Shown here: positions 1-7,332 of the stretch, piece after piece
Layout of the letters: each line of letters starts with the position of its first letter
How positions within the stretch are numbered: position 1 is the first letter of the stretch
Assembly: GCA_051660685.1 (NCBI GenBank)
Contig: JBOFQB010000035.1
Location: 1-31,914 of the forward strand
Source of the DNA: JAVBSX01 sp051660685
Lineage (GTDB): Bacteria; Planctomycetota; Planctomycetia; Pirellulales; Thermoguttaceae
Length of the DNA: 31,914 bases
Reading direction: 5' to 3'
The notes under the pieces: model-generated
Databases searched by the model: none
What the model was told of the DNA's origin: nothing
Seen by the model: the letters and a program-made list of their open reading frames with translations, nothing else
Program-made: the position numbers and the translations under genes

Positions 1-117
1 ATTAACGCGAAGATCAAGGTATTCAAGATCATGTCGCATCCGTATCGTAACCGCCGTCCAACACACCTGTTACGCACGAAATTGGTCTGTGCCATCCTCA
101 ACGCCGAAAGACCATGA
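1..117 (+). pseudogene. C-terminal end of a probable IS5-like DDE transposase (cut by window edge)
   Basis: Frame 1 is open from the first base to a TGA at 115-117 and gives 38 residues. The peptide contains NAKIKVFKIM, then HPYRNRR, then LVCAILN. This resembles the C-terminal tail of DDE transposases of the IS5 group, where an N-x-x-(I/L)-K-x-F/Y segment is followed by a basic YRNRR-like stretch and a short hydrophobic helix. The catalytic part would lie left of the window, so I cannot tell an intact copy from a remnant. No inverted-repeat end was recognised downstream. The identification rests on a short stretch and is tentative. Confidence 0.45.
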
Positions 118-140
118 TAGGTTATGCAACATGTCTATTA

Positions 141-238
141 TGTCGCAGCTACGCAGCTCCTTTTTGTGGGAGTTCACTTAACCCGGGGTTGCGCTGCGCT
201 TCACCCCGGGCTACAAAAAGGTCGCTGCTATGCAGCTA
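141..238. repeat. Composite palindromic (REP/BIME-like) intergenic element
   Basis: The stretch holds nested inverted repeats. An 8-bp perfect stem pairs 182-189 (CCCGGGGT) with 203-210 (ACCCCGGG). Outside it CCTTTTTGT at 159-167 pairs with ACAAAAAGG at 213-221. The flanks are related GCAGC-rich hairpins, the right one GCTGC-TAT-GCAGC. Two inverted end units around a GC-rich central hairpin is the layout of bacterial interspersed mosaic elements. No coding potential is seen. The rest of 118-618 holds the second element at 448-572 and otherwise nothing I recognise. Confidence 0.6.
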
Positions 239-447
239 AGAGATACAGACCTTGAATTTTTGGTTTCAAAAAGGTGTGAAATGTGTATGCCAATTACTGA
301 AATGCGCTCAACGTCACATCTGTTCTCTATTCCCTATTCGTAACCGTTCACGGGAAATTAGAATTGTCGTATCACTCTTAACACCAAAGATGCGTAACAA
401 AATAGACGGCGGTTTTAATCGCTGGTGTCAAAATGTCAAAAAGTATT

Positions 448-572
448 CCCCTGTAAGGGCGAAACAATGAATTGTGCTGCCCCTTCAGGGCAGAATAGGG
501 CGTGTGACACCAACCCAGGGTTGCGGCGAGTACGCCTTACCCTGGGCTATTTTGTTGCGCCCCGTTGGGGCG
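448..572. repeat. Second composite palindromic intergenic element
   Basis: Four hairpins follow one another: CCCT-GTA-AGGG (449-459); CTGCCC with GGGCAG (477-493); a long stem of CCCAGGGT (514-521) with ACCCTGGG (539-546), enclosing GGCG-AGTA-CGCC; and CGCCCC-GTT-GGGGCG (558-572). The first and last share a GGGCGAA-type right flank. Elements like this are often mis-called as short proteins because they stay open in several frames. It lies just downstream of the RND permease stop (619 on the minus strand), so it could also end or protect that transcript. Confidence 0.55.
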
Positions 573-618
573 AAGATTCGATTTGCCATCCCATTAAAAG
601 GTGTACCAACTATGTTTT

Positions 619-3600
619 CTAAAATACCCGTGAATGGTTACTCCTATTCTCCGGCTCCTGTTCTCGTTTGAGAATTTTTTCTGCCGTGTTGCGACCAAAA
701 ACCCAGAATAAAGCGGGGCGGACGAAAAATTCCATAAGTGTCGAGGTGAACAGTCCGCCAATAATAACCGTTGCAATCGGGTAAAGAATTTCCCGACCCG
801 GAGTGTCCGGCGAAAGTGTGATCGGCAATAAACCCAACATTGCAGTCAAGGTCGTCATTAAAACGGGAGCAACACGGTCTTTTCCCGCCTGAACAATCAT
901 CTCACGATTGAAAGATGCCCCTTCATGTCGGACAAGATGAAAATAATGGTCGATAATGAGGATGCCATTTCGTGACGCAATCCCGCAGAGTGAAATCATT
1001 CCAATCAGACTGGGGATCGAACGGGCTTGGCCCGTCAGAACAATTGCTGCGACTGCTCCAATGAGGGCGAGAGGAAGCGCGGAAAGGACTTGGAGTGACA
1101 TATTGGCGGAGTTGAACATTCGGTAAAGGACAATAAAAATGCCAATCAGTGAAAGGATCGAGAGCAAAATAAGGAGTCGGGATGATTCCTGCTCACTCTG
1201 AAATAACCCGGTCATTTCAATGTAAACCCCTTTCCCGGTCCATTCCTTCATGTAAGGAGCGAGAACCCGGTCTATGTCATTCTTGACTTCAACCGCCCCG
1301 CGAATTCCCGGATTCATCTGTATCGTTATCTGCGTCTGTCCCGCTTCATGATCAATCCGATTCGGTCCCGTTGCTCTTGCGTCAATGTCGGCAACAACCG
1401 AAAGAGGAATCAGTGTTCCAAGCGGCGTTTGAATCGGCAGTTGGGCAAGTGCGGAAAGATTTTCACGATAATTATCAGAAACCCGAAGTAACACGTCAAT
1501 TGTCCGGTTTCCTTCGAGAAATTTGGTTGCAACAAAACCTTGCATTGCCGTTTCAACAAGTCCATTCACCTCTTCAGGTGTCAAACCATACGTTGCAAGA
1601 GCGTCCCGTTTTAAGTTCAGACGGACTTGCGGGATGTCCTTTTGAGGAGGATCAATACGCGGATTACCAATGTCTTCGATTCCGGCAATGAGACGTTGGA
1701 TTTCCTGCGCGGTTCGACGGAGTAAAAGCGGGTCATCTCCCCGGACTTTGATTGCAATTTTGGATCGCGTTCCCGTTCGCAAATGAGCAATCAGGTGTTG
1801 TAACGGTTGATCGTAAAAAGCAACAGCACCTGGAAGATTTTCCGGGGAAATCACCGTTTCAATATCGGCAAATATATCGGTCAAGGGACGACCGGATTTC
1901 AAATCCAGTGTACAAAGCATTTCGGACATGTTGACGGGAATGACATGTTCATCCAGTTCGGCGCGACCTGTTTTGCGGACAATCGAGGTCACACCGTCGA
2001 TTTTCAACAGTTCTTCGGCAACTTTTGACGCAAACTCTTCGCTTGTTTTGAGTGATTTTCCGGGCGGAAGTGAAATGTTCACTTGCGGGGCCCCTTCATT
2101 AAACGGCGGAACAAAATCCCGGGGGAGTGCAACAAAAACAACACTTGCAGCGCAAACGGCCAAAACGGCAATTGCGAGAATTGTTTTGGGAAAAGTCAGA
2201 CTGAACCGGATTGCTTTTTCGGCAAACAGTTTTGAAAGGAGCAGGATGAGACTTTCACGATTACGGTGTCGTCTTGCTTTGTTCGGGAGCAGATAAAAAG
2301 ACAAAACCGGCGTAACGGTCAGTGAAACCAGAAGAGATGCGGCAAGAGAAACGATATAGGCGATTCCCAAAGGGGCGAACAAACGTCCTTCCATACCACT
2401 TAGAAAGAAAACGGGGAAAAAGACGAGGACAACGATGAAGGTTCCATAAACAATGGAATTGCGTATTTCACAACTCGCGTTGAACACAACCTTGAGCGCA
2501 GATTGTTGCTCGGCAAAAGGTTTTTGATAATTCTCTCGCAATCGACGGTAAATGTTTTCAACATCGACAATTGCATCATCAACCAACTCGCCAATTGCAA
2601 CCGCAAGACCGCCCAAAGTCATTGTATTGATTGAGAGACCAAATCGGGCAAAGACCAGACAGGTAATGATGATGGAAATCGGCATTGCAAGCATCGTGAT
2701 GAATGTAATCCGCCAATCCATTAAAAAGACAAAAAGGATAATCACGATCAAAACGGCTCCAAGAAGGAGTGCTTCTTCCACATTCTTGATTGCAAGGTCA
2801 ATAAACGTGCTTTGTTGATACAGAGGAGCAATTTTAAGATCAGGGTATTTCGTATTGAGCTGCTTCTGAATTTCTCCCGCGACCGCGAGTATTTTTTGGG
2901 ACAATTCTCGAGTGTCTTGACCAACCTGTTTTTCAACAATGAGAACAACAGAAGGACGACTTGAGGTTGAACCGTCCGCATTTTTGAGAAAAACTCCGCT
3001 GCTCCCAACCTTGACAGCAGGAGCGGTCACAACATCGGCAACCTGATGCAGCAATATGGGGGGATCGACCTGACCTTTGACCACCAATTTTTGGAGATCA
3101 TCGAGGTCTGTGAGACGTCCTAAGGAACGGAGTAACAGTTCATCTGGTCCTTGCGCGGTCAGAAAACCTCCTGTCACATTCCGATTACTCTCTTCAATCG
3201 CCTTTTTCAAATCATCAAAAGTCACACCATAACGGAACATGTCGTCGATTCGGGCTTGAACCTGATATTGCTTGACATCCCCCCCAATCACGAGAACTTC
3301 GGCAACCCCTTTGATACTCAGTATTCGTTTACGGAGAACCCAATCCGCAAGAGTTCGCAGCTCCATAGGTGTCTGCTCGGATTTCTCGTCCCATAAAGTC
3401 AGGTACATCAATTGCCCCATCATCGAGGACATGGGGAGCATACGCGGTTTAACACCGTTTGGAAGTTGATCGACTGCCAATTGTAACCGTTCATCAATGA
3501 TCTGGCGACATCGAACCGGTTCCATGTTCCAATCAAATTCAATCGTGAAAATGACCAGACCGGCTGTTGAACTGCTTCGCAAGGAAGTCAGCCCCATTGC

Positions 3601-3825
3601 GCCGTTGAGATAGGACTCAATCGGGACGGTAATGAGGGCTTTGATTTCTTCAGGGGCCAAACCGGGACATTCGACCATAACGATCACGCGGGGTCGGCTC
3701 AGATCGGGGAGAACATCAACCGGCAATTGTGTTGCGCGATAACCGCCCAAAAACAGCAGAAGAGCAGCGAAAACCAGAACCAGAAAACGATTGTTTAAGG
3801 AAAATCGAATGATGTGGTTGAACAT
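619..3825 (-). CDS. Heavy-metal efflux RND permease (CusA/CzcA family)
   Basis: A 1068-residue inner-membrane protein of the RND superfamily, full length for the heavy-metal branch. It would use the proton gradient to drive metal ions out through a periplasmic adaptor and an outer-membrane channel. A first membrane helix at residues 10-32 is followed by a large periplasmic porter domain, a block of membrane helices near 350-540, a second porter domain and a second membrane block from about 880. The central helix with GELVDDAIVDVENIYRRL near residue 410 carries the acidic residues typical of proton relay in CzcA/CusA proteins. The ATG is preceded by a C-rich tract and no Shine-Dalgarno sequence. 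The adaptor gene lies 204 bp upstream on the same strand. The metal cannot be read from the sequence; Cu/Ag or Zn/Co/Cd are all possible. Confidence 0.92.
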   Translation of the reverse strand: MFNHIIRFSLNNRFLVLVFAALLLFLGGYRATQLPVDVLPDLSRPRVIVMVECPGLAPEEIKALITVPIESYLNGAMGLTSLRSSSTAGLVIFTIEFDWNMEPVRCRQIIDERLQLAVDQLPNGVKPRMLPMSSMMGQLMYLTLWDEKSEQTPMELRTLADWVLRKRILSIKGVAEVLVIGGDVKQYQVQARIDDMFRYGVTFDDLKKAIEESNRNVTGGFLTAQGPDELLLRSLGRLTDLDDLQKLVVKGQVDPPILLHQVADVVTAPAVKVGSSGVFLKNADGSTSSRPSVVLIVEKQVGQDTRELSQKILAVAGEIQKQLNTKYPDLKIAPLYQQSTFIDLAIKNVEEALLLGAVLIVIILFVFLMDWRITFITMLAMPISIIITCLVFARFGLSINTMTLGGLAVAIGELVDDAIVDVENIYRRLRENYQKPFAEQQSALKVVFNASCEIRNSIVYGTFIVVLVFFPVFFLSGMEGRLFAPLGIAYIVSLAASLLVSLTVTPVLSFYLLPNKARRHRNRESLILLLSKLFAEKAIRFSLTFPKTILAIAVLAVCAASVVFVALPRDFVPPFNEGAPQVNISLPPGKSLKTSEEFASKVAEELLKIDGVTSIVRKTGRAELDEHVIPVNMSEMLCTLDLKSGRPLTDIFADIETVISPENLPGAVAFYDQPLQHLIAHLRTGTRSKIAIKVRGDDPLLLRRTAQEIQRLIAGIEDIGNPRIDPPQKDIPQVRLNLKRDALATYGLTPEEVNGLVETAMQGFVATKFLEGNRTIDVLLRVSDNYRENLSALAQLPIQTPLGTLIPLSVVADIDARATGPNRIDHEAGQTQITIQMNPGIRGAVEVKNDIDRVLAPYMKEWTGKGVYIEMTGLFQSEQESSRLLILLSILSLIGIFIVLYRMFNSANMSLQVLSALPLALIGAVAAIVLTGQARSIPSLIGMISLCGIASRNGILIIDHYFHLVRHEGASFNREMIVQAGKDRVAPVLMTTLTAMLGLLPITLSPDTPGREILYPIATVIIGGLFTSTLMEFFVRPALFWVFGRNTAEKILKREQEPENRSNHSRVF

Positions 3826-3830
3826 GGAGA

Positions 3831-3920
3831 GGATTAGGGATTAGGGAATGGGGATTAGGGTATAGGGAATGGGGGATTAGGGTGTAGGGTGTAGGGAATA
3901 GGGGACTGGGGAATAGGGAG
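3831..3920. repeat. TAGGGAATAGGGG-type array, G-rich on plus strand, before the permease start
   Basis: About twelve runs of three to five G are separated by 3-4 nt spacers (ATT, AAT, TAT, TGT, ACT), giving a degenerate telomere-like tract between the adaptor and permease genes. On the sense (minus) strand it is C-rich and reaches the permease ATG. The stretch at 3862-3877 is exactly complementary to 4011-4026, next to the adaptor stop. Spacing of the G runs fits a G-quadruplex-capable sequence. It is not a CRISPR array, since the period is 6-8 nt with no unique spacers. Confidence 0.8.
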
Positions 3921-3995
3921 AAAATTGAGAATGAAAAAGGGTAAAAAACGGAATCGGACGCATGATCGGTCCTATTGCGGCAAAACAAGGATTAC

Positions 3996-4032
3996 TCCCC
4001 CCTATCCCCGATCCCCCATTCCCTATCCCCTA
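3996..4032. repeat. Inverted partner array abutting the adaptor stop codon
   Basis: This C-rich tract on the plus strand reads on the sense (minus) strand as TAGGGGATAGGGAATGGGGG and onward, beginning with the TAG stop codon of the adaptor gene itself (4030-4032). It contains the 16-nt exact complement (4011-4026) of 3862-3877. The spacer transcript could therefore form a long stem between the two genes of the efflux operon. Confidence 0.75.
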
Positions 4033-5679
4033 ATGCACATGATCGCCGTGTTGAACGCCCCCCCCTGTTGTGCCCCGTTGATTGGCTGCATCCATTGCGG
4101 CAAGAATAAAACCGGCTCCTTTGGTTGTTACTTTTGCACCTTGTGAAAGCGCTCCATCATTAGCGAGAACAACAACGTCTTTGGTTGTGTAAAGGACGTG
4201 AACCGGCTGTTTACGCCATATTCGTTTGTCCCCTTCATTACCAATCCATTCAAAGACACAGGTTTCATTCAGATCGTGCGCAACGGCGTCAACCGGGAGA
4301 ACGATACAGTTCGGCAAGGTTTCATACTCGATGTTCAGTTCACAACGCTGATTCGGTTTGAAATGCCAATGCGTGTATCTGCGCTTCATCTGCGCTGCAT
4401 TGTTCCGAGCCGGTAATTCGTAAGTGTCCGCCCTGTTTTGAAGATCAACATAACAGAAAACAGTACCGTAATTATTGTCGATGTAATTGTCAATCGAACG
4501 TAAATGTAATCCCTCAATGATTTCACGTTTTCCGGCAGGACCGTCAAATGCGGCAAAAACGCGACTTTGAGCGTCAAGTGCCTGTTTGATGTTCGGAAGA
4601 TTAACGGCGAAAACGCGACCTTGCAACGCGAGTTCACAGAGGTCGGACAGTTGACAGAGCGAATCGCCAATTGGTACATTTTGCCCGGTTGTCACATACA
4701 ATTCCTCAATCGTATAGGTGTGTTCCATGATACCTTCTGCCGTATCATCATCGTATTCGTCAATCATGGGCGGGGCAAACAGGGTCATGTTCCGAATGAT
4801 TTCTCCCCGTTTTTCCAACGATTCCGTAATGTTTTCTTGCGTTAAACCTTGTAAGAGCAACGTGTTTTTTAACAGTCGGACCTCCAAATCAATTTCCGCC
4901 TGTTGAAATTCCAATTCCCGACGTTGTTTGGGGACCATTTGCGGGTCCAGACCACTTAAACGTTGAAGTTCGGAATGATTGATTTCCCGCTTTTTCAGCA
5001 GAGAAAGGTATTCCGTCTGACCTTTGACCATTTCCTGTTGGTTCAGCAAAATGTCAAAAAGAGGTTCCCCCGGTTTCACGGAGATACCTTTTTCGACGTA
5101 AATTTTGGCAATAACCCCGGAAACGGGAGAAGGAACCGTGATTGTCGATTTGCCCGGACGTTCGACAACAACAGCGGGAACCGTCAGAAATTTGTAGTAA
5201 TCTGTCGGCTCAATCGTCGTGATTGCCGAATCGTCCAACCCGATGTTTTTCGCGGCATAAGGAGAAAGGGCAATCGAGTTGACGGACGATTGGGAAGCGG
5301 GGAGTGACCGGGACAAGGGGGACGAGGAGGAAGTTGAAGAGGAGGGGGAAATCGACGAAGGGGGCGAATGATCGTGATCTTCCGTACAAGAATCGACCGG
5401 GGTGTGATCTTCCGTGCAGGAATCGGCATGATCGTGATCTTCTATGCAGGAATCGACCGGGGTATGATCTTCAGTACAGGAATCGGCATGATCGTGTCCC
5501 TTTTCCGGGTCATGTTCCTCGTGAGGAAACAAGGGAAGCACAAGCGGTTCCAGTATCGTGTTGTGAGAAAGCTCAACCATTTTTTCGCCGAATGAGGGAA
5601 TGATTCGCGCGATTGCATAAACACTTGCAAGGAAGAAGCAGAACAGGACCAGAAGGGAGATAAGGCGACGTGAAGACAT
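4030..5679 (-). CDS. Efflux RND periplasmic adaptor subunit (CusB-like, with metal-binding repeats)
   Basis: A 549-residue membrane-fusion protein that would join the permease to an outer-membrane channel. Residues 1-30 form a membrane anchor or uncleaved signal. Residues 53-104 are rich in His, Asp, Glu and Cys and hold two 20-residue repeats (63-82 and 83-102), each with DSCTEDHTPVDSC, giving Cys 68, 78, 88 and 98. A Ser/Pro linker (about 105-130) leads to the barrel-sandwich (lipoyl-like) halves, for example VSGVIAKIYVEKGISVKPGE, and a helical hairpin between. The C-terminus ends HGDHVH. The Cys/His repeat and tail suggest soft-metal binding such as Cu, Ag or Zn; that is inference. No Shine-Dalgarno sequence precedes the ATG. 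Confidence 0.9.
   Translation of the reverse strand: MSSRRLISLLVLFCFFLASVYAIARIIPSFGEKMVELSHNTILEPLVLPLFPHEEHDPEKGHDHADSCTEDHTPVDSCIEDHDHADSCTEDHTPVDSCTEDHDHSPPSSISPSSSTSSSSPLSRSLPASQSSVNSIALSPYAAKNIGLDDSAITTIEPTDYYKFLTVPAVVVERPGKSTITVPSPVSGVIAKIYVEKGISVKPGEPLFDILLNQQEMVKGQTEYLSLLKKREINHSELQRLSGLDPQMVPKQRRELEFQQAEIDLEVRLLKNTLLLQGLTQENITESLEKRGEIIRNMTLFAPPMIDEYDDDTAEGIMEHTYTIEELYVTTGQNVPIGDSLCQLSDLCELALQGRVFAVNLPNIKQALDAQSRVFAAFDGPAGKREIIEGLHLRSIDNYIDNNYGTVFCYVDLQNRADTYELPARNNAAQMKRRYTHWHFKPNQRCELNIEYETLPNCIVLPVDAVAHDLNETCVFEWIGNEGDKRIWRKQPVHVLYTTKDVVVLANDGALSQGAKVTTKGAGFILAAMDAANQRGTTGGGVQHGDHVH
5374..5493 (-). repeat. Two in-frame 60-bp tandem repeats encoding a Cys/His/Asp segment
   Basis: Two 60-bp copies lie inside the adaptor gene and encode residues 63-82 and 83-102. 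They differ at only a few bases; one substitution changes Thr to Ile. Each copy is itself two related 30-bp halves (DHADSCTE and DHTPVDSC). The length is a multiple of three, so copy number can change without breaking the frame. Confidence 0.85.
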
Positions 5680-5755
5680 GGAGATAGATCAATAGATAAA
5701 AGGGGATTCAGATTTTTGGACTTGTCGATTTCAGTCCGTCAATCGACTCAGGACG

Positions 5756-5771
5756 GTTGGAAATTTCCAAC
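5756..5771. promoter_or_regulatory. Perfect 16-bp palindrome upstream of the adaptor gene, candidate operator
   Basis: GTTGGAAATTTCCAAC is a perfect dyad without a spacer, 77 bp before the adaptor ATG, in the 289-bp spacer between the adaptor and the small Cys/His-rich gene. A metal-responsive repressor site would be expected about here. No promoter elements could be set around it with confidence, and no regulator gene is in the window. Confidence 0.35.
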
Positions 5772-5968
5772 GGAGAGACTTCAGGAATGATGTATAGGAA
5801 CCCTGAATGTGTGTTCTCTGTCATTTGGATCGAAAAACAGTTCCAAAGAACACAGATTGCATCCCTGCTTACGAAAAGTTATCTTTCCTGAATATCAACA
5901 CAAAGGCGCAGAAGAAAACTTTTTACGCAGGTTCTCCAACAAAAAGGAGCAAAAGAAGAGACCTTTCT

Positions 5969-6487
5969 TCAAATTAAGAAGGTTTGGTAAAGAAGATGCA
6001 GACGGATTTCGGGCGCAAAAACCGCTTGGTCGGCTGAAATTGTGGTATAAAAAGACCTCTGAGAAGTATTCTGCTGCTGTTCAAAAACAACAAACAAGCC
6101 TAAGAGGTTCTGAAACTTTTGAAATTGGGATTCCAGACGTCGTTCCGTCCAACGATTGATGTCAATGTTGAGCTGAAGGTCGAAACAATCATGGTTGTGC
6201 GAGCAAGGGTCTTCATGGACGATGCAGGAACAAGAATCTTCGGGACAAAGCGGACTTGCGTGCTGTTCAAGATGCTGATCCTGAAGATGGTCCGTTGCAA
6301 CCGGGACATTTTGAAAGTGTTCGCACTGTCCTGAATTCGATGATAATGGTTTCTGAGAGAACGGTTTCGGAGAATGTCCAACGACCGTTTCTGGATGAGC
6401 ATAAGCGCAACACCAACCATGTCCGCCTGTTAATACTTGCAGACAGATGAACAGCAGGACGAGGAGTTTCGTCGTTCGGTGTTGCAC
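5969..6487 (-). CDS. Small exported Cys/His-rich protein of unknown function at the head of the efflux operon
   Basis: From a GTG start at 6485-6487 the protein has 172 residues and begins with a basic then hydrophobic segment (RTTKLLVLLFICLQVLTGG) that looks like a signal peptide. The following 80 residues are rich in Cys and His: a CC pair, then CEHF, CPEDSCSC, then HNHDC. The reading frame stays open to an ATG at 6610, but that start lies in a palindromic repeat and puts 41 residues before the signal-like segment. A TTG at 6499 is another option. I do not recognise a family. Its place directly before the adaptor and permease genes, on the same strand, suggests periplasmic metal binding or sensing, which is inference. 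Confidence 0.6.
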   Translation of the reverse strand: MQHRTTKLLVLLFICLQVLTGGHGWCCAYAHPETVVGHSPKPFSQKPLSSNSGQCEHFQNVPVATDHLQDQHLEQHASPLCPEDSCSCIVHEDPCSHNHDCFDLQLNIDINRWTERRLESQFQKFQNLLGLFVVFEQQQNTSQRSFYTTISADQAVFAPEIRLHLLYQTFLI

Positions 6488-6597
6488 GATATAATTCAAA
6501 AGATGAAACGTGAAATGTTGATACCGAAGTCGGTCAAGACCAACACGGCATGTTATACGGCAAACGGTTAGAAATGGTTTGTTTTCCGAAAAGCATT

Positions 6598-6655
6598 GGA
6601 ACGCGGGCATCCTGTCCGCCTTTTTTTCTTGATGCAGGCAAGATGCCGGCGTTCC
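6598..6655. repeat. Interspersed palindrome, GGAACGC...GCGTTCC type
   Basis: GGAACGCGGGCATC at the left end matches the reverse complement of the right end (GATGCCGGCGTTCC) with one mismatch. The arms continue imperfectly around a T-rich centre. When read through it encodes the NAGILPA and KGGQDARVP type peptides that are familiar from mis-annotated ORFs in planctomycetes and related bacteria. It sits between the divergent Cys/His-rich gene and ridA. Apart from this palindrome, 6488-6921 shows nothing clear; the ridA promoter must lie there. Confidence 0.75.
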
Positions 6656-6921
6656 GACAAAATGTCCATCCTGTACCCGTTTGGGGTATATGGTGTTGCT
6701 GTCTACTCCAATTCATGCCGCTATTCTAATTTTTTTGATAAAAACGGTCAAGAGGGAAATTTTTTGGAGATACCGTTTTGTACGACTCGATTCCGGGTTA
6801 GAATGTCGGAGAACATGTTGAGGTGTTAAATTTGTTTTAACTGTTGTTGAACGATTCCGGGTCAATTCTTGAGTTTAATGGAATTCCTACAAAACCTGAT
6901 GATAAGAGGAACAGACGAAAA

Positions 6922-7320
6922 ATGGTACACACAATGAAAACAATATTGACAAAAGATGCTCCAAGTGCAATTGGTCCCTATTCACAAGGTCGGATTGTCG
7001 GCACTCTTCTTTTTTCGGCGGGGCAGATTCCGCTTGACCCGAAATGTGGAGAATTGGTTGGAGAGACGATTGAGGGACAGACGGAGCAGGTTTTGCAGAA
7101 TCTCAACGCGATCCTTCATGCAGGGGGAACGAGTTGGGAACATGTGATAAAAGTGACGGTTTACATGACGGATTTGGGGGAGTTTGATCGAATGAATCAT
7201 GTTTACGCCACGCATCTTGGCCCGGCAAAACCGGCCCGAAGTACCGTTCAGGTTGCCGCATTACCCAAAAACGCCAAAATCGAAATCGAACTGATTGCCG
7301 AAATTCTAGGAATCGAATAA
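6922..7320 (+). CDS. ridA: RidA family reactive intermediate/imine deaminase
   Basis: RidA proteins hydrolyse reactive enamines and imines such as 2-aminoacrylate, released by PLP enzymes, and act as cytoplasmic trimers. The product has 132 residues, close to the usual 125-130. Characteristic pieces are SAIGPYSQG near residue 15, LLFSAGQIPLDP near 30, and PARSTVQVAALPKNAKIEIE near the end, where R106 matches the substrate-binding arginine. The ATG at 6922 follows AGAGGA; an ATG at 6934 would give 128 residues and is also possible. The frame is open to 6844, but those residues are not family-like. It converges on the amrS gene, with only 12 bp between the two stops. Confidence 0.92.
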   Translation: MVHTMKTILTKDAPSAIGPYSQGRIVGTLLFSAGQIPLDPKCGELVGETIEGQTEQVLQNLNAILHAGGTSWEHVIKVTVYMTDLGEFDRMNHVYATHLGPAKPARSTVQVAALPKNAKIEIELIAEILGIE

Positions 7321-7332
7321 ATCCAGATTTTT

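Noticed and set aside
252..622. Short plus-strand open frames in the first repeat region
   Set aside because: They are translations of the palindromic element at 448-572 and its flank.
3831..3920. CRISPR array or true telomere
   Set aside because: The period is 6-8 nt and degenerate with no spacers, so it is not CRISPR. It lies inside the contig between operon genes and recurs elsewhere, so it is not a chromosome end.
5809..6159. 116-residue open frame on the plus strand
   Set aside because: It overlaps the end of the Cys/His-rich gene on the other strand, is Lys/Arg-rich without domains, and has no ribosome site.
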